From Dactylonectria macrodidyma (lineage: Eukaryota; Ascomycota; Sordariomycetes; Hypocreales; Nectriaceae), in the NCBI GenBank assembly GCA_020744425.1, contig JAGMUV010000003.1, positions 3,472,001-3,536,000 of the forward strand: 64,000 nucleotides of DNA, in the 5' to 3' direction. This document shows, one piece after another, positions 23,537 to 34,719 of the stretch. The translations under genes were made by a program, and so were the position numbers. The notes beneath the pieces are model-generated. The model was not told the origin of the DNA. It ran no database searches and was given only the letters and a program-made list of their open reading frames with translations. Numbering within the stretch: the first letter of the stretch is position 1; every line of letters begins with the position of its first letter.

Positions 23537-24804
23537 CTTGGTTGGAAGGCGCGAAGATCGAAGATCGATGACCAAACAAGGAAGGGAAGGTGCGACTAGC
23601 CAGACGGCACTCGAGTTGAAGGGTAGCAACGGAGGCTTTTGCAAGTAGGGTGCCTCCGGTCTCTTATTCGCAGCCAGGCCCAATGCTTTTTATGGTCAGG
23701 CAGGGAAGCTGATGGCTCAGCCGGGACCTGGGTCGCAAGGTACCGTAGTTATCAAGTCAAATCGCAACGACAAGGTCAGCCGAGCTAGAGGCTAGCGCCA
23801 TTCATGCCCGGAGGGACAGACGTCGATGGAGATGACGAAGAGCGAGGCGTTGGGACCCGCAGGTAGCTTGGTCTGGGGCTCTGGGGGGCTCAGGGCTGTA
23901 AACAATCCGGTAAGGCGAGTGGGACTTGCGGATGAGTTGTCAAAACGGCTGTCTCGTGCTGTGCTAGGTGTATCCTAGACAGACCCATACAAAAAGACCT
24001 CGAGCATGACAAGCTCAAGCCCGCCGCGATCTGCTTGGGCCAAGAAACCAACCGCACCAAAGTCTCGACCAGCGACCAGAGCGCGCGAACGAGAAATCAC
24101 TAAGCCAGCTGCAAGGCGCCCAAATACGCCGAGTTGAGCAATGACGGTTTTCTAGCTTGGTCGAGAATATTCAAGTGAAGGTAGCTAGCAGCACGAAGGT
24201 GATGGGGTGTGTCAAGTGTGGGGACAACGGAGGAAGATTTGGGATCGAAGAGATGACGAGATTCCGAGGGACGGGAGGATTGCCTTGGGATCTTATAGCA
24301 TGAGTCGCAAGGGAAATCGAACCTCTGTTCTGTACCGACACGCCCGGGTCTGCCGAAAAGAGCAGGGGCAAAAGGATGAGTGATTTGGGTGTGGACTGGG
24401 GATTTTGGAAGGACAGAAGGGACTGAGAAGGAGGGGGGGCGTGTATGAGAGAGAAGGTTAAAGACAAGGCGAAAGAGAATTGAATCAGAATCAGATGCTA
24501 GACATGCCTCGAAATTGGCGTAAAGGGTTGATCCAAGGCAGCTGAGGTGCGGTACCAGACCTCAACCCTTAGACAAATAACAAGTTGGGGGGGGTTAGAT
24601 AGGCCAGAATGACAATTAAGGGTGACCATGTGAGAGATGACTTCCAACTAGGAGGTGGAGGGGCGATGATGATCGATGCGGGTAAGGCGAGGCCAACGGA
24701 TTTGAGGCGGCTTGTCTGGTCCACGGGACGCCGACGAGCCAAGCAGCAGCAGATGGGCTCAACACAACGTCCCTCAAGATTGAGAGCGGATCGGCAAAAC
24801 ATCC

Positions 24805-24828
24805 GCCATGCGCCATGCGCCATGCGCC
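24805..24828 (+). repeat. GCCATGC 7-bp tandem repeat, 3.4 copies
   Basis: Three exact consecutive GCCATGC units plus a partial GCC. It is a short minisatellite-like slip in non-coding sequence. Confidence 0.85.
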
Positions 24829-27800
24829 AGTCCACCTCGCACGACAACACCCCTGGCCCAGCACAATGGTAGAAGACGGTACCAGCAAAAGATGAAGGGG
24901 ATGGACAACCTTCGACGTGGCTTGCCATGGGGTAGAGCTAAGGGGGCGCGGCGACGAGAGCGTTAATGCGCGGGCCACCGCGGGCGCGCCGCGGCCGTCA
25001 AGAAGACTCACAGGCCTTTTGCAAGCTGTACTGTGGGAGCCGTGGCCGCCGTAGGAGCCGTGGGCGTATCCATTGGGTTTATCCTTTGCTTTGGGCGTAT
25101 CCATGCGCTCTCGGGTCCGGAACAGCTGCGCTGAAATCGTTTCTTCTTGGCCGAGGCCTCCATCTGCTGTATGGGCGGAATGGCCTCAATGGTGGAGGCT
25201 GGGGATGCAGGTCAATTTCATCGTGGGCCCGTCCTGCTGCAAGAGGTGGTGCTGGAGGTGCTTGTTCCGTGCGGAAGAACCCTGGAAGAGTCCATGGAGG
25301 CCCTGGAGCAACTGGGCTGTTTCGCTGCATGTGTTTCTGCGCTGCTATTGCTGCTGCTGATGCTCCCACTGTCCTGTAGGTGTGCTCCGTAGCACCTGAG
25401 AGGAATGAACGGGGCTTCGATGGAGATCCTTGGGCAGGTCAGTGGTCGATGGAGCGTCGCAAAGTCTAAACGCGTCGTCGAGTGGGCTATTACCAACTTG
25501 AGACAAGTCCCGCGATCCTGATTATTACTGGTACGTTTCTTTCCAGCGCACACCACAGGCCCATGTCAAAGTCAGGTCAGCATGTCAAGGACAGACACAA
25601 AACCACCTTGGAATAAGTGACATTGTATCCTCAATTGCACACATCGCTTTCCACAAGTTGCCCAGTGGTGGTCCTAACAGTCCGACAGCGGTTCTTCGGA
25701 AGGCCCATAAGCTTGGCCTGGGACCCGAAACACCTGTCGGTGTACCAAGGAAAGAAAAAAGAAACAAGAAAAAGAAGGGCGATATTATGCTGTGCCGCAC
25801 GCAAGCATGTCAATGATTAGACGTTGTCCTAGCAGTCCTGGGTTTGCCCTGGGTCGGCTGAAGATCAGACAGTCGGCCGGGATGCCGACGAATGGACCCG
25901 AGGGGGGGAATACCGAAAACCCACACGCAGCCAAACGCGTGTAAGCCATTTGTGGTGTACCTGTCAAGCCTCGATCCCGATGCTTGGGACTGGAGTCTCA
26001 CAGCCAATCGATTCGCTGTGCTGGAAGGGCTGTCTCAGCAAGGCGAGGCTGAATGGCAGATCGCAAGCTAAGGGGGATCCAGCTGGGATAGAGGGGGAAA
26101 AAGCAAGACAGTCATGCTGGATCTAGAACACCAGGGGCGTTTGGCAGATACTATTCTCAGAGGGCAAGGAAAATTCGCCATGCCGTGAGGAAACAAAAAA
26201 AATTCATCACCTCAACCAGTGTGACAGGACGGGGCACAGCCGTGACAATTTTTGCAAACAAAAGGAAATCTGCCCAATGCAAACCGAGGGGGAAAAGTAA
26301 GTAATGACAACCCAGATTAAGGCAAAGTCTCGCCCACTCTGGGATCCAGACTCTCGAGGAACGGTGCCCAATCGTTAGAAGAGGGCGACTGAGAATGCCA
26401 TCCATCATGGTCCATCATAATCCATGTCGCCCGTCGGAGTCCGCATCTCGTACCTAGCCTGAACGGAGCATAGTGGACAGGATGGGACAAAGCACTCGTA
26501 GTCTCGTACCTGGTGTATGTGTCCGCCTGCCGGCCCGTGTGGTTCCTTCGGAGAGTGCGACGACGGGACGAGCGTCTGCGTCCGAACGAAAGCTTTCGGG
26601 TTGACAGACTGGGGCGGGATACCGGGGCAGATGAAGTGGTGAGCTTCCAGTTGGAAGATGAGCTGGTACCGGTACGTTCGGGTTGGCTGGGCGCGTGCTA
26701 GCGCGTCTGGGAATAGAGGCCAGTGACGGCTGGCGGGACTTCCAGGCGCAACGATGAGCAGACTGAAGGTGCGCATACTACGTTGTAGAGCTATTACATG
26801 GTGGAACGCTGGGTCCTTGAACCATGTCTCGTCGTGGAGGGAGGGAAGAAAGAAGTTGCCAGGGGCAGGCCGTGTTGGAAGGCATGGATGTCGTCAGGCG
26901 GAAATTTTTAGTGACCAGGGCTAGTGAGCCAATGAGGCGTGATCGTGGGGCTTCTTCGGTGGGGAAGGTGCCCGAGGGCGGGGCCGAATCCGCCTGCCAT
27001 GCTGGGTTGGCTGGCAGACAGAAATACCCCGACAGCTGGGGCAGCCACAGCCAGAAAGTCGGTGTCAGGCGGCCAGCTGTCTGCCACTCCCCTGCCACCA
27101 GCCGCTGTCGATGCCACCTGTCACAGTCCTGTGACAGACCCCCACACCGCTGTAACCACCCGCAAGCACAACCTATTTTTGACCTTTAACCACGACACCA
27201 AACACCAAACACCAGTCGCCAACAAAAGAAAAAAAGAAAAAAAAGACCAGAGTGCATGAAGCTCGTCAAACTCGCCACCATCAGTCATCTCCCATCTCCG
27301 TTGTCATTTCGCCAATTGGGAGCTCGTCCATTCCTCCCATAGGATTCTATATTCCTCACTGACCACCTCACGCCTGCACGGCAGCGCCTACGGTCCTAAC
27401 AGTAGCCTACTAATTAATACGTCTACGACTAAACGGCATCCCTCCAACAACACCCCCCTCAAGATGCCCAGCGACGGTAGTGCACATATGAAATTGTCCA
27501 CTTCGTCACAGAGATCTCCCATCGGCGACTCCACACACACCTACCCTTGGCCCCGTACCGGTACCTGAGCCGCAGGGTTTGCTGATGAAGCTCGCTAGCT
27601 GACGCGCATATCGGATCATGTCTGGCGCGTCTAGCACTGCAACAGGCAACGCGCATCACCTCTGCATGAGAAGCCGTCCCGTGCTTGAGGGTTGGCGGGC
27701 GGCGTTAGTGCAGAGTCTCGACGTCCCCACGTCCAAAGGCTCGGTCGTGGGAGCGAGCCCAATCATGGTCCTGCCCACAGCCAGACCCATTGACCAACTG

Positions 27801-30108
27801 GAGGCCATCATGCCATGGTTCTAATCTGCTTCTATATACGAGGCGCGCACTCCCCTTGCGCCTAGACTTACACTGACCAGCAGTCGGTTTGGTGTGCACC
27901 ACCAAGGGTGCTAAGGTGCATCGATGATGTGCAGGAAGTTGGCACGCAGCAGCGTGGCCTACTACTCACCAGTGGCATTCGAGCAATGGATGTCCTCATA
28001 GACGCCACCACCACCCCGCGGCAATACATCGTTACTGCATCAACCACAAGGCGCCGCATCTGACTTGCCCTGGATTCAAGACCAATGGGCGATCTCAGCC
28101 TCGTCGTAACAAGCACCGCCCACAATCGGCAATCGGGTATCAGTTCCCGTCCAAATGTCTAGAGTACAGTGTGCTGCAACATGGCGCTGTGTCTCTGTTA
28201 GTCTTTGTACAGGGCTGGTTGCGTCCGCCCCAAACGCCGACCTCAAACCACCGTCCGCCCTCATCGACCACATCCACCTCGGGAAGTACCTGTATCGGGT
28301 CTGGCCTGGCCTAGGCCCGAGCTGCCCTGGAGCAAGCTACGCGGACGGCCTCAAACCTCAGTCCTCTCAGTATCTAGGTGATGCCACTTCATCGCCAACA
28401 AGCCCCTGCTGCGTCCTGCTATGTGATGCCGTCATCGCAATCGCTAGCCGCTCGTCTCTTCGTCGTTTTTTTCGGAGGATTCCCATCCATCGACCCGCCA
28501 ACACATACTGGCTAATGCTGCTGAAACGACGAATTCATGCCAACCGGATCGCTCCATCTCGGCGGGCTGAAACGCCAAATCCACTCCTCCTTCTAGAAGC
28601 CTTCTCGATCTTCCACCTCTTTCACGAATGTGCATTGCCGTTGTCGACTCCTCGTTTCGGATTTCAAGCTTCTTAACCGAGCATTTGGCCATCAGACCTT
28701 TACCGCTGCACCATTTATTCCGTGTCGCTGTGAATTATTTGGAGCCCAGCACGGGAGCTTCTACTTACTATTTTAGAAACGGTTAGGCGCGCAAAGGGCC
28801 CGAGATACATGGACCCTTGAACTTGCTTGAGACGATTCCGAAAACCGTTGCGTCCGAACTAACTTTGTAACCCCTGTGGGGATGTGTGTCTACTTCCAAC
28901 GGCTGGCCAGCCTCCACGAAATTGAAACGCCGTTGACGAGTTAATTACATACTTGACCACCTCTCCCACACGGGCGCCCAGCATTTCTCTAGCCGCCTAA
29001 CCCGAACTTGTGTGCAGTTGCGACTTAATTGCGGCTCACCCTAGACGTTCTGATGCCACTTTGAATGTGGATGGTATGGGCTCGGAAAACTATAGGCTGG
29101 AGGGGATGGCCTCGCGGCTGGCACAGCCCACCCCAACACCTGGTTTGCGAGATTTTATCCTCTGAATGAGGCTGTCTTCACACGATGCTAGCAGCACAAC
29201 ACCATCGCCCACAAAAAAAACCCACCACTAACCGGCCCAAACCCAAATCTGGTCAGATGACTTGAAATACCACTGGGGCTTGCACGGGATGAGCATCCGG
29301 CCTAAATACCACGTTCTGCTGCAGGGGCACAGATGTGTGCCCAGTTCATGAACGCATCGACACGGGGAGAACTAGGCATGGGCCGATTCGTGGACTAGGT
29401 TGTCAAAACTTCGTTGGCTTAGTATTATCACCACGGTACAAATGCATAGACCTTTGATAGTTAGTCCGTGTTTTCTCCCGGGTTAGCCGGCACATGGAAG
29501 CATCGTTACATTGATGTGGTTGAGCGTCATGCTATGCGAACTACCCTACATCTAACACTCGCCGCTACTGACCCTTGAATTCTCGGGGTGTAGGTTGCAA
29601 GGTTTCATGGTCTAATATTTACTCTAAGCCCGGGTCTCCCATGCATGTCATGAGGTATTCCCCAGATCCAACAGTCAGAAAGCATCGTGCTGTGCATATG
29701 GCACGTGGTGAAAGTCCCGATGGTGTGTAATGAATGACCTCAATCGCCATGTCGTGTGTTGGACGATCCCTACACTGAGACGATACTTATCAACAGCGTC
29801 TGTAGCCCGGAGCCTGGACGCCTACACAAACATTTTCATCACATGATGGGTGGAGATGGCTCTAAAATACTTGGTAAAATGATGCGCTTGCACATGGAAG
29901 ATGTGACTTGTTGGTGATTTCACCTTAGTGTCAGGCACGGAAGCCAATACTGGTTGGGATTCTAAAACTACATTGACGATTGTTTGTACAATCCAGTACA
30001 GGCCGCGTACGGCATCACTTGGCCCGTTCGCCATACACCTCACGAGCCCCCACACCACCATCGACTCGTCCCATAGTTCCGTATCGTCAGCTCTCTGGCT
30101 GCTCCTGC

Positions 30109-31093
30109 TTATCGTTTGACCCAAGCCGGCATCTTGCGCGCCTTGAGATGGCCATGTTTCTTCCTCTCCACAGTCCTCGGGTCCCTCGTGATACAGCCAG
30201 CTAAAGGCGGGGATATTAGTTTTCGGAATTTCAGACTCCCTAGTGGATAGGCCGGAATGCTTACCCCTTCGAAGAGCTGTCTTCAGCGCTGGCTCATGGA
30301 TGACTAAAGCTTTCGCAACCGCCAGAGTGAGGGCCTCGGCTTGCCCGGTCGTTCCGCCACCCTCCACCAGCGCCCAGACATTGTACTTGTCTAATCTCTG
30401 TGTAGCTTGCAAGGCCCAGATGGCGCTCTCGCGATCATGGATACGGCCGAAAGCTTGGCTCAGCGTCTTGCCATTGACGAGTACCTCGCCAGTCCCCTCC
30501 ACTACCCAGGCGCGGGCAGTCGACTCTTTTCTCTTGCCAGTTGCGACAGCACGGCCTAGCGGGTCGACGACGCCGACGCTGGCCACGTTGCTGGCTGGAT
30601 CGAAATCTCGCTTGAATTCGTCCAGGGCGATTTTGACCTCCTTTGGAAATAGCGACGGCTCAATCATGTTGAGACGCTTGGCCACCCGCATGACCTTGGC
30701 AAAATGTGCGGACTTGATGGGCTCACCCAGTTTCGAGCGTAGCTCGTCCACCTTAACCCATGGCGTCTGGGGCACCTCGTTCGGAGGAAGTGTCGGGAGG
30801 TGGTGATACTTTGTCAAGAGACGAGAAATGGCAATATAGAGGTCGTTGAATTGTGGCTCTCGAGAGAAGTATGAGGGCGATATCGGGACAGCTCGTGCAT
30901 GCTTGACACCCGAAAAAGGGAGGGAGATGGGTGACGGCTCAGAGCCGATTTGTTCTGGTGTCGATGAGTTGGTCGTGAGACTTCGAATCCCGAATTGGAA
31001 ACTGGATCGGGGTAGGGCGGATTGGTGCCATTGGGCTCGGGCGAGCTGGCTCAGACATCGCAATTGCCGCAAGCTTTTCGCAAGTGTTGTCAT
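30109..31093 (-). CDS. MRPS9: Mitochondrial small-subunit ribosomal protein uS9m
   Basis: Component of the mitochondrial ribosome small subunit whose C-terminal tail reaches the P-site tRNA. Exons 31093-30265 and 30200-30109 give 306 residues. The N-terminus (MTTLAKSLRQLRCLSQLARAQ) is Arg-rich and lacks acids, as in a mitochondrial presequence. The S9 domain is C-terminal: AVATGKRKESTARAWV, GEVLVNGKTLSQAF, ALTLAVAKALV, ALRRAG, then after the intron CITRDPRTVERKKHG and the basic end ending WVKR, typical of S9. Reading through the intron would give an unrelated tail to 29822, so splicing is required. The gene is divergent from the eEF1B-gamma gene. Confidence 0.95.
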
Positions 31094-31532
31094 GATGGCG
31101 GGTTTCCGAGGCGTCCCCGTCGAATTCGCGGTTCGGGCTCTCTATAATCGGCGGCTGGCCTGAAAAACTGCATGAGGTTTCGGGATGCTAGCCAGACGGC
31201 AAGCTCCGTAGAGATCACGTGGAGATGTTGTGGAAGCTGACACAACTCAACGTTAGGGCCGGGTGTCATATGATTGGTCAGAATTAAGAGCGCCCCGCCA
31301 CAGTACTGCCGCCCTCACCGCCTTCACTCGCCCCCTCACCAGCCACTCCGTCGCCCACCCGTTGCTTGGGCAGCTGGGCAATGGCTAGCGCGGGGCAATC
31401 AAACTGGCCCACCACTGCCTGTGAGAAAAAATTCCTTCATGACACACATTCCCCTCCTTCACTTCTCCCCTTCACTTCTCCCCTTCATCTTCTAACCACT
31501 TGTTCTCGCTGCCAGCCCAGCAAACGTCCAAG
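31094..31532. promoter_or_regulatory. Bidirectional promoter MRPS9 / eEF1B-gamma
   Basis: Only 439 nt separate the two start codons. The plus-strand side is CT-rich (CTTCACTTCTCCCCTTC repeated at about 31455-31490) just before the translation-factor gene, as in highly expressed fungal genes. Both products serve protein synthesis, one cytosolic and one mitochondrial. Confidence 0.6.
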
Positions 31533-33107
31533 ATGCCTTTCGGAACGCTCTACACCCGCGAGGTATATCAGCTCGTCTCCTGACGCCTGCCTCGCCGTTA
31601 CTGACCGGTCTCTTGTGTTCAGGGCAACGCCCGCTCTACAGCCATCAAGGCCGTCGCGAAGGCCAACGATCTCGAGCTCAACATCGTTGAGGCTGAGGTT
31701 GGCAACGCTACCGCTGAGCACCTCACTGCCAACGGCCTTGGCAAGATCCCCGCCTTCGTTGGCGAGGATGGCTTCACCCTCTCCGAGTGCATCGCCATCG
31801 CCGTCTACCGTACGTGTGCCCGAATATCGCACCACATTTCTTGACTATCCAGTCAACCCCCTCTCCCTTGCGAATGATGACCTAGCATTTTTCATACAGT
31901 TATCCCTGTCTGAATGTATTTTTTTTATTTCAAAAATAATTTGTGGATACCGTCTAACTTCTGACCTTGCAACTCATCTCCTCTTTTTATGTTGCCATTT
32001 TGGACGTGGGGCTTTTTACTAACCCCGCCATAGTCACCTCCCAGAACGAGAAGACCACCCTTCTCGGCAAGACCAAGCAGGAGTAAGTGTACCCCGCTCA
32101 TCAAACCCAAAACCCTCACAACATCATGTCTAACTCAATTACGTAGCTACGCCTCTATCCTGAAGTGGCTCTCTTACTTCAACACCGAGGTCCTTCCTCG
32201 CCTGGGCGACTGGTTCGGCCCCCTCCTTGGCCGTGTCCCTTACAACAAGAAGAACGTCGAGGAGGCTTCCAAGGGTGCTCAGAAGGCTTTCGGCGTTGTT
32301 GAGGCTCACCTAGCCAGCAACACCTACCTAGTCGGTGAGCGCATCACCCTTGCCGATCTCTTCGCCGTTGGCATCGCCCAGCGCGGCTTCCAGTACTTCT
32401 TCGGCAAGGAGTGGCGTGAGCAGAACCCCAACGTCTCTCGTTGGTTCGAAACTGTCCGCAACCAGCCCATCTACTCCGCCGTTGCTGAGCCCCTCGAGCT
32501 CCTCGAGACCCCCGCTCTCACCAACGTTGCCCCCAAGAAGCCCGAGCAGCCCAAGAAGGAGGTCAAGAAAGAGGCCGCCGCTCCTGCTGCCGATGCCGAG
32601 GAGGCTCCCGCCGCCCCCAAGCCCAAGCACCCCCTTGAGGCTCTCGGCAAGCCCACCCTTCCCCTTGATGAGTGGAAGCGACAGTACTCCAACTCCTCCA
32701 ACGAAGAGGGCATGAAGTGGTTCTGGGAGAACGTCAACTTCGAGGAGTACTCCCTCTGGAAGGTTGACTACAAGTACAACGACGAGCTCACCCTCACCTT
32801 CATGTCCAACAACTTGATTGGTGGCTTCAACAACCGTCTTGAGGGCTCTCGCAAGTACATCTTCGGATGCGCTGCCGTCTACGGCGAGAACAACAACTCC
32901 ATCATCCAGGGTGCCTTTGTCATCCGTGGCCAGGAGTATGTTCCTGCCTTCGATGTCGCTCCCGACTACGAGAGCTACACCTTCACCAAGCTGGACCCCA
33001 CCAAGCCCGAGGACCGCCAGTTCGTCGAGGACTCTTGGGGCTGGGAGAAGGGTACCACTGTCGACGGCAAGGACTGGCCCCTTGCTGACGGCAAGGTCTT
33101 CAAGTAA
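31533..33107 (+). CDS. TEF4: Translation elongation factor eEF1B gamma subunit
   Basis: Structural subunit of the eEF1B guanine-nucleotide exchange complex that recharges eEF1A with GTP. Exons 31533-31562, 31623-31809, 32034-32082 and 32147-33107 give 408 residues, the normal family length. A GST-like N-terminal domain (about 1-85: FGTLYTRE, GKIPAFVGEDGFTLSECIAIAVYL) and GST C-terminal domain (about 90-210: YLVGERITLADLFAVGIAQRGFQYFF) are followed by a Lys/Ala/Pro/Glu-rich linker. The conserved EF1G domain runs about 250-408 (PLDEWKRQYSN, FWENVNFEEYSLWKVDYKYN, GSRKYIFGCAAVYGENNNS, DSWGWEKG). Its second intron (31810-32033) carries a box C/D snoRNA. Confidence 0.97.
31866..31973 (+). ncRNA. 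snR38: Intronic box C/D snoRNA, snR38-like, guide for large-subunit rRNA Gm (yeast G2815 equivalent)
   Basis: It lies within the 224-nt second intron of the eEF1B-gamma gene. Box C is ATGATGA (31874-31880), box D' CTGA (31910-31913) and box D CTGA (31961-31964). TTGC (31868-31871) and GCAA (31969-31972) can form a terminal stem. Directly upstream of D' is the guide CAGTTATCCCTGT (31897-31909), an exact 13-nt complement of ACAGGGATAACTG, the near-invariant peptidyl-transferase segment of eukaryotic 25S/28S rRNA. By the fifth-base rule the modified base is the middle G of GGG, which corresponds to yeast 25S G2815. In Saccharomyces cerevisiae that site is guided by snR38, encoded in the intron of TEF4, also eEF1B-gamma. 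Exact ends are inferred from the boxes. Box C' is only weakly recognisable. Release would follow splicing and exonucleolytic trimming. Confidence 0.9.
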
Positions 33108-33486
33108 ATGCTGGATGGTTAACGATTGGGAGGGTTGGGGAATGATGATAATGGCTTATGGTTAGAAACGATTTGGGAGGCAAAATAGGCTTGTGATGAC
33201 GGTATGCCTCATGGTAGGCCCTGTGTGGCCCGGCAGCTTGTACGTAAAGTCCGAGAAGGTCACTGCGACGGAAAAAAGGGACAATATTTGCAGACTGTTG
33301 CTGCGAACGTACAAACAACAAAGCGCTCCGTGTGTCTTTTATGAAGCGTATGCGATGTATTCTCAATGCTTCGGTATATCGAATTCTATGTGTAATGAGG
33401 AGTTGCGGCCTCGGGGTATCTCAAAAAAGGTAAGCCAAACGGCTTAAAGATGAGTTGCTCGTGGACAAATGCTGGATGGTGCATCT
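33108..33486. other. Convergent spacer
   Basis: This 379-nt spacer lies between the eEF1B-gamma stop and the stop of the minus-strand NIF-domain gene. It is ordinary 3'-UTR-like sequence. No structure was noted. Confidence 0.5.
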
Positions 33487-34719
33487 TCATCGAGACGACG
33501 GTAGGGAGTAGTTAGGGTCGAGCTTAAAGGAAGATTGACGCATGAAGCGGCTAATGTCCGATTGATGGGACAGCGAATTGAGGTAGTCATGGACCTGGGG
33601 CAGGACGTTGGGAGACTCGGTCTCTAGTCCAGAGAATTCGGGGATCTGGAGCAGGTTAAAAGGCTCGGTGCGGGCCTTTTCGAGCGAGTCGTCGACGAGG
33701 ACGGTGTTTGTCTGGTCCCAGCGGCCGCCTTCGTGGACAGCAGGGTGGGAGGCCATGATGCGAGGGTCGGACCAGATGCTGGTGAGGCGCTTGTAGACCT
33801 GGACCTTGGTGTTGTAGTCGGTCGGGGAGAGGCCGAACCGATCACGGGCCCAGACAAGGAGGCAGCGTTGCCGTTGCTCGGGGGTCAGGAGTTGGTCCAC
33901 CATCTTGGAGACGTTCTCAGGGCGCGCTGAGGACCAGATGGCGACGCAAAAGGTATCGAGGCAGTACGACAGAAAGGCGCGTGCAAAGGGCCGCTCGACG
34001 AAGTGGAAGGGGCGGCGCTTGTTCGGGCGGTGGAGGAGCGTTCCGTTGAGATCCATAACGATCAGGATGCGGCGCGGCTGCTGGAGGAGCTGCGGGCTGA
34101 AAAGCGCCTGTGATATGTATTGCGGCGTCGGATCGGGGACGCCGCCGGAGGCCAAACTGGGAGCCTGTGTGGTTACGAACTGGTCTCGTCGGGAGCGATC
34201 GTTGGTGACGGCTTGCGACATGTGCCTGTAGAGTGGGAGAGAGGGGGTTAGTTGGTGATGCTGATGGGTGCGGGCATGGCACGGCCGTGATACGTACTGG
34301 GATTGTTGAAGATGATGCACGGCTGCCGTGGCCGCAGGCGGTTGCGCCAGAGTGAGGCCTGGGATGGTGACGCCTGAGTTGGCGACTGGGGCAGCCGAGG
34401 CCTTGCGCGCGGCGGCACGAGCCTGTCGCTTCTGGTACGGGAGGAGGTGATAGCCGGTCATTTTCGAAGCAGCGAGCAGCCCAAGGGCATGATGCGACGG
34501 GGATGGCGTTGAAGAGGATGTTGAAGAACGGCGACGGCGGCGACGATGAGGGGGGTTCGATGGAGAGAGTGCCGGCAACAACGACGCAGTGGAAGGCCGA
34601 GCAGTGTGAGGCAGAGAGTAACTCGTTGTTGGTGTAGTCAGGAAGAATGTGCGCATCAACCCGGTGATGTAGCCGTTGAAGGTACGGCTGGTTCTGACCA
34701 GCGGTCGGTGATGCGGCAT
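33487..34719 (-). CDS. NIF/FCP1-like HAD-family protein with DxNGT motif
   Basis: Exons 34719-34298 and 34225-33487 give 386 residues; the 72-nt intron is stop-free, so the ORF also reads through. Residues about 1-195 are disordered and Arg/Ser/Pro/Gln-rich. The C-terminal NIF (FCP1-like) domain starts with ILIVMDLNGTLL. HAD motif I is D199-L-N201-G-T, where the usual second Asp (DxDxT) is Asn. Motif II is VAIWSSARPENV, and a motif III-like segment reads NTVLVDDSLEKA. The closest known relatives are SCP/Dullard/Tim50-type proteins. No transmembrane segment is seen. An alternative start at the MTGYHLLPYQKRQAR codon is possible. Whether it is an active phosphatase is open because of the Asn. 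Confidence 0.85.
   Translation of the reverse strand: MPHHRPLVRTSRTFNGYITGLMRTFFLTTPTTSYSLPHTARPSTASLLPALSPSNPPHRRRRRRSSTSSSTPSPSHHALGLLAASKMTGYHLLPYQKRQARAAARKASAAPVANSGVTIPGLTLAQPPAATAAVHHLQQSQYVSRPCHARTHQHHQLTPSLPLYRHMSQAVTNDRSRRDQFVTTQAPSLASGGVPDPTPQYISQALFSPQLLQQPRRILIVMDLNGTLLHRPNKRRPFHFVERPFARAFLSYCLDTFCVAIWSSARPENVSKMVDQLLTPEQRQRCLLVWARDRFGLSPTDYNTKVQVYKRLTSIWSDPRIMASHPAVHEGGRWDQTNTVLVDDSLEKARTEPFNLLQIPEFSGLETESPNVLPQVHDYLNSLSHQSDISRFMRQSSFKLDPNYSLPSSR

Larger units (their letters stand above)
23284..30108. other. 6.8 kb upstream region without supportable gene
   Basis: This region lies between the start of the Q/G/A-rich gene and the stop of MRPS9, both minus strand, so most of it is upstream DNA of the former. 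Contents: a triple GCCATGC 7-bp repeat (24805-24828); a GC-rich block at 24960-25390 with leader-like minus-strand sequence; A-rich tracts near 25750, 26190 and 27220; no domain-bearing ORF. A very long regulatory leader or an unannotated non-coding transcript would fit the layout. Confidence 0.45.

Noticed and set aside
29822..30108. Unspliced C-terminal extension of MRPS9
   Set aside because: Removing the 64-nt intron yields the canonical S9 tail ending in WVKR; the read-through sequence is unrelated to S9.
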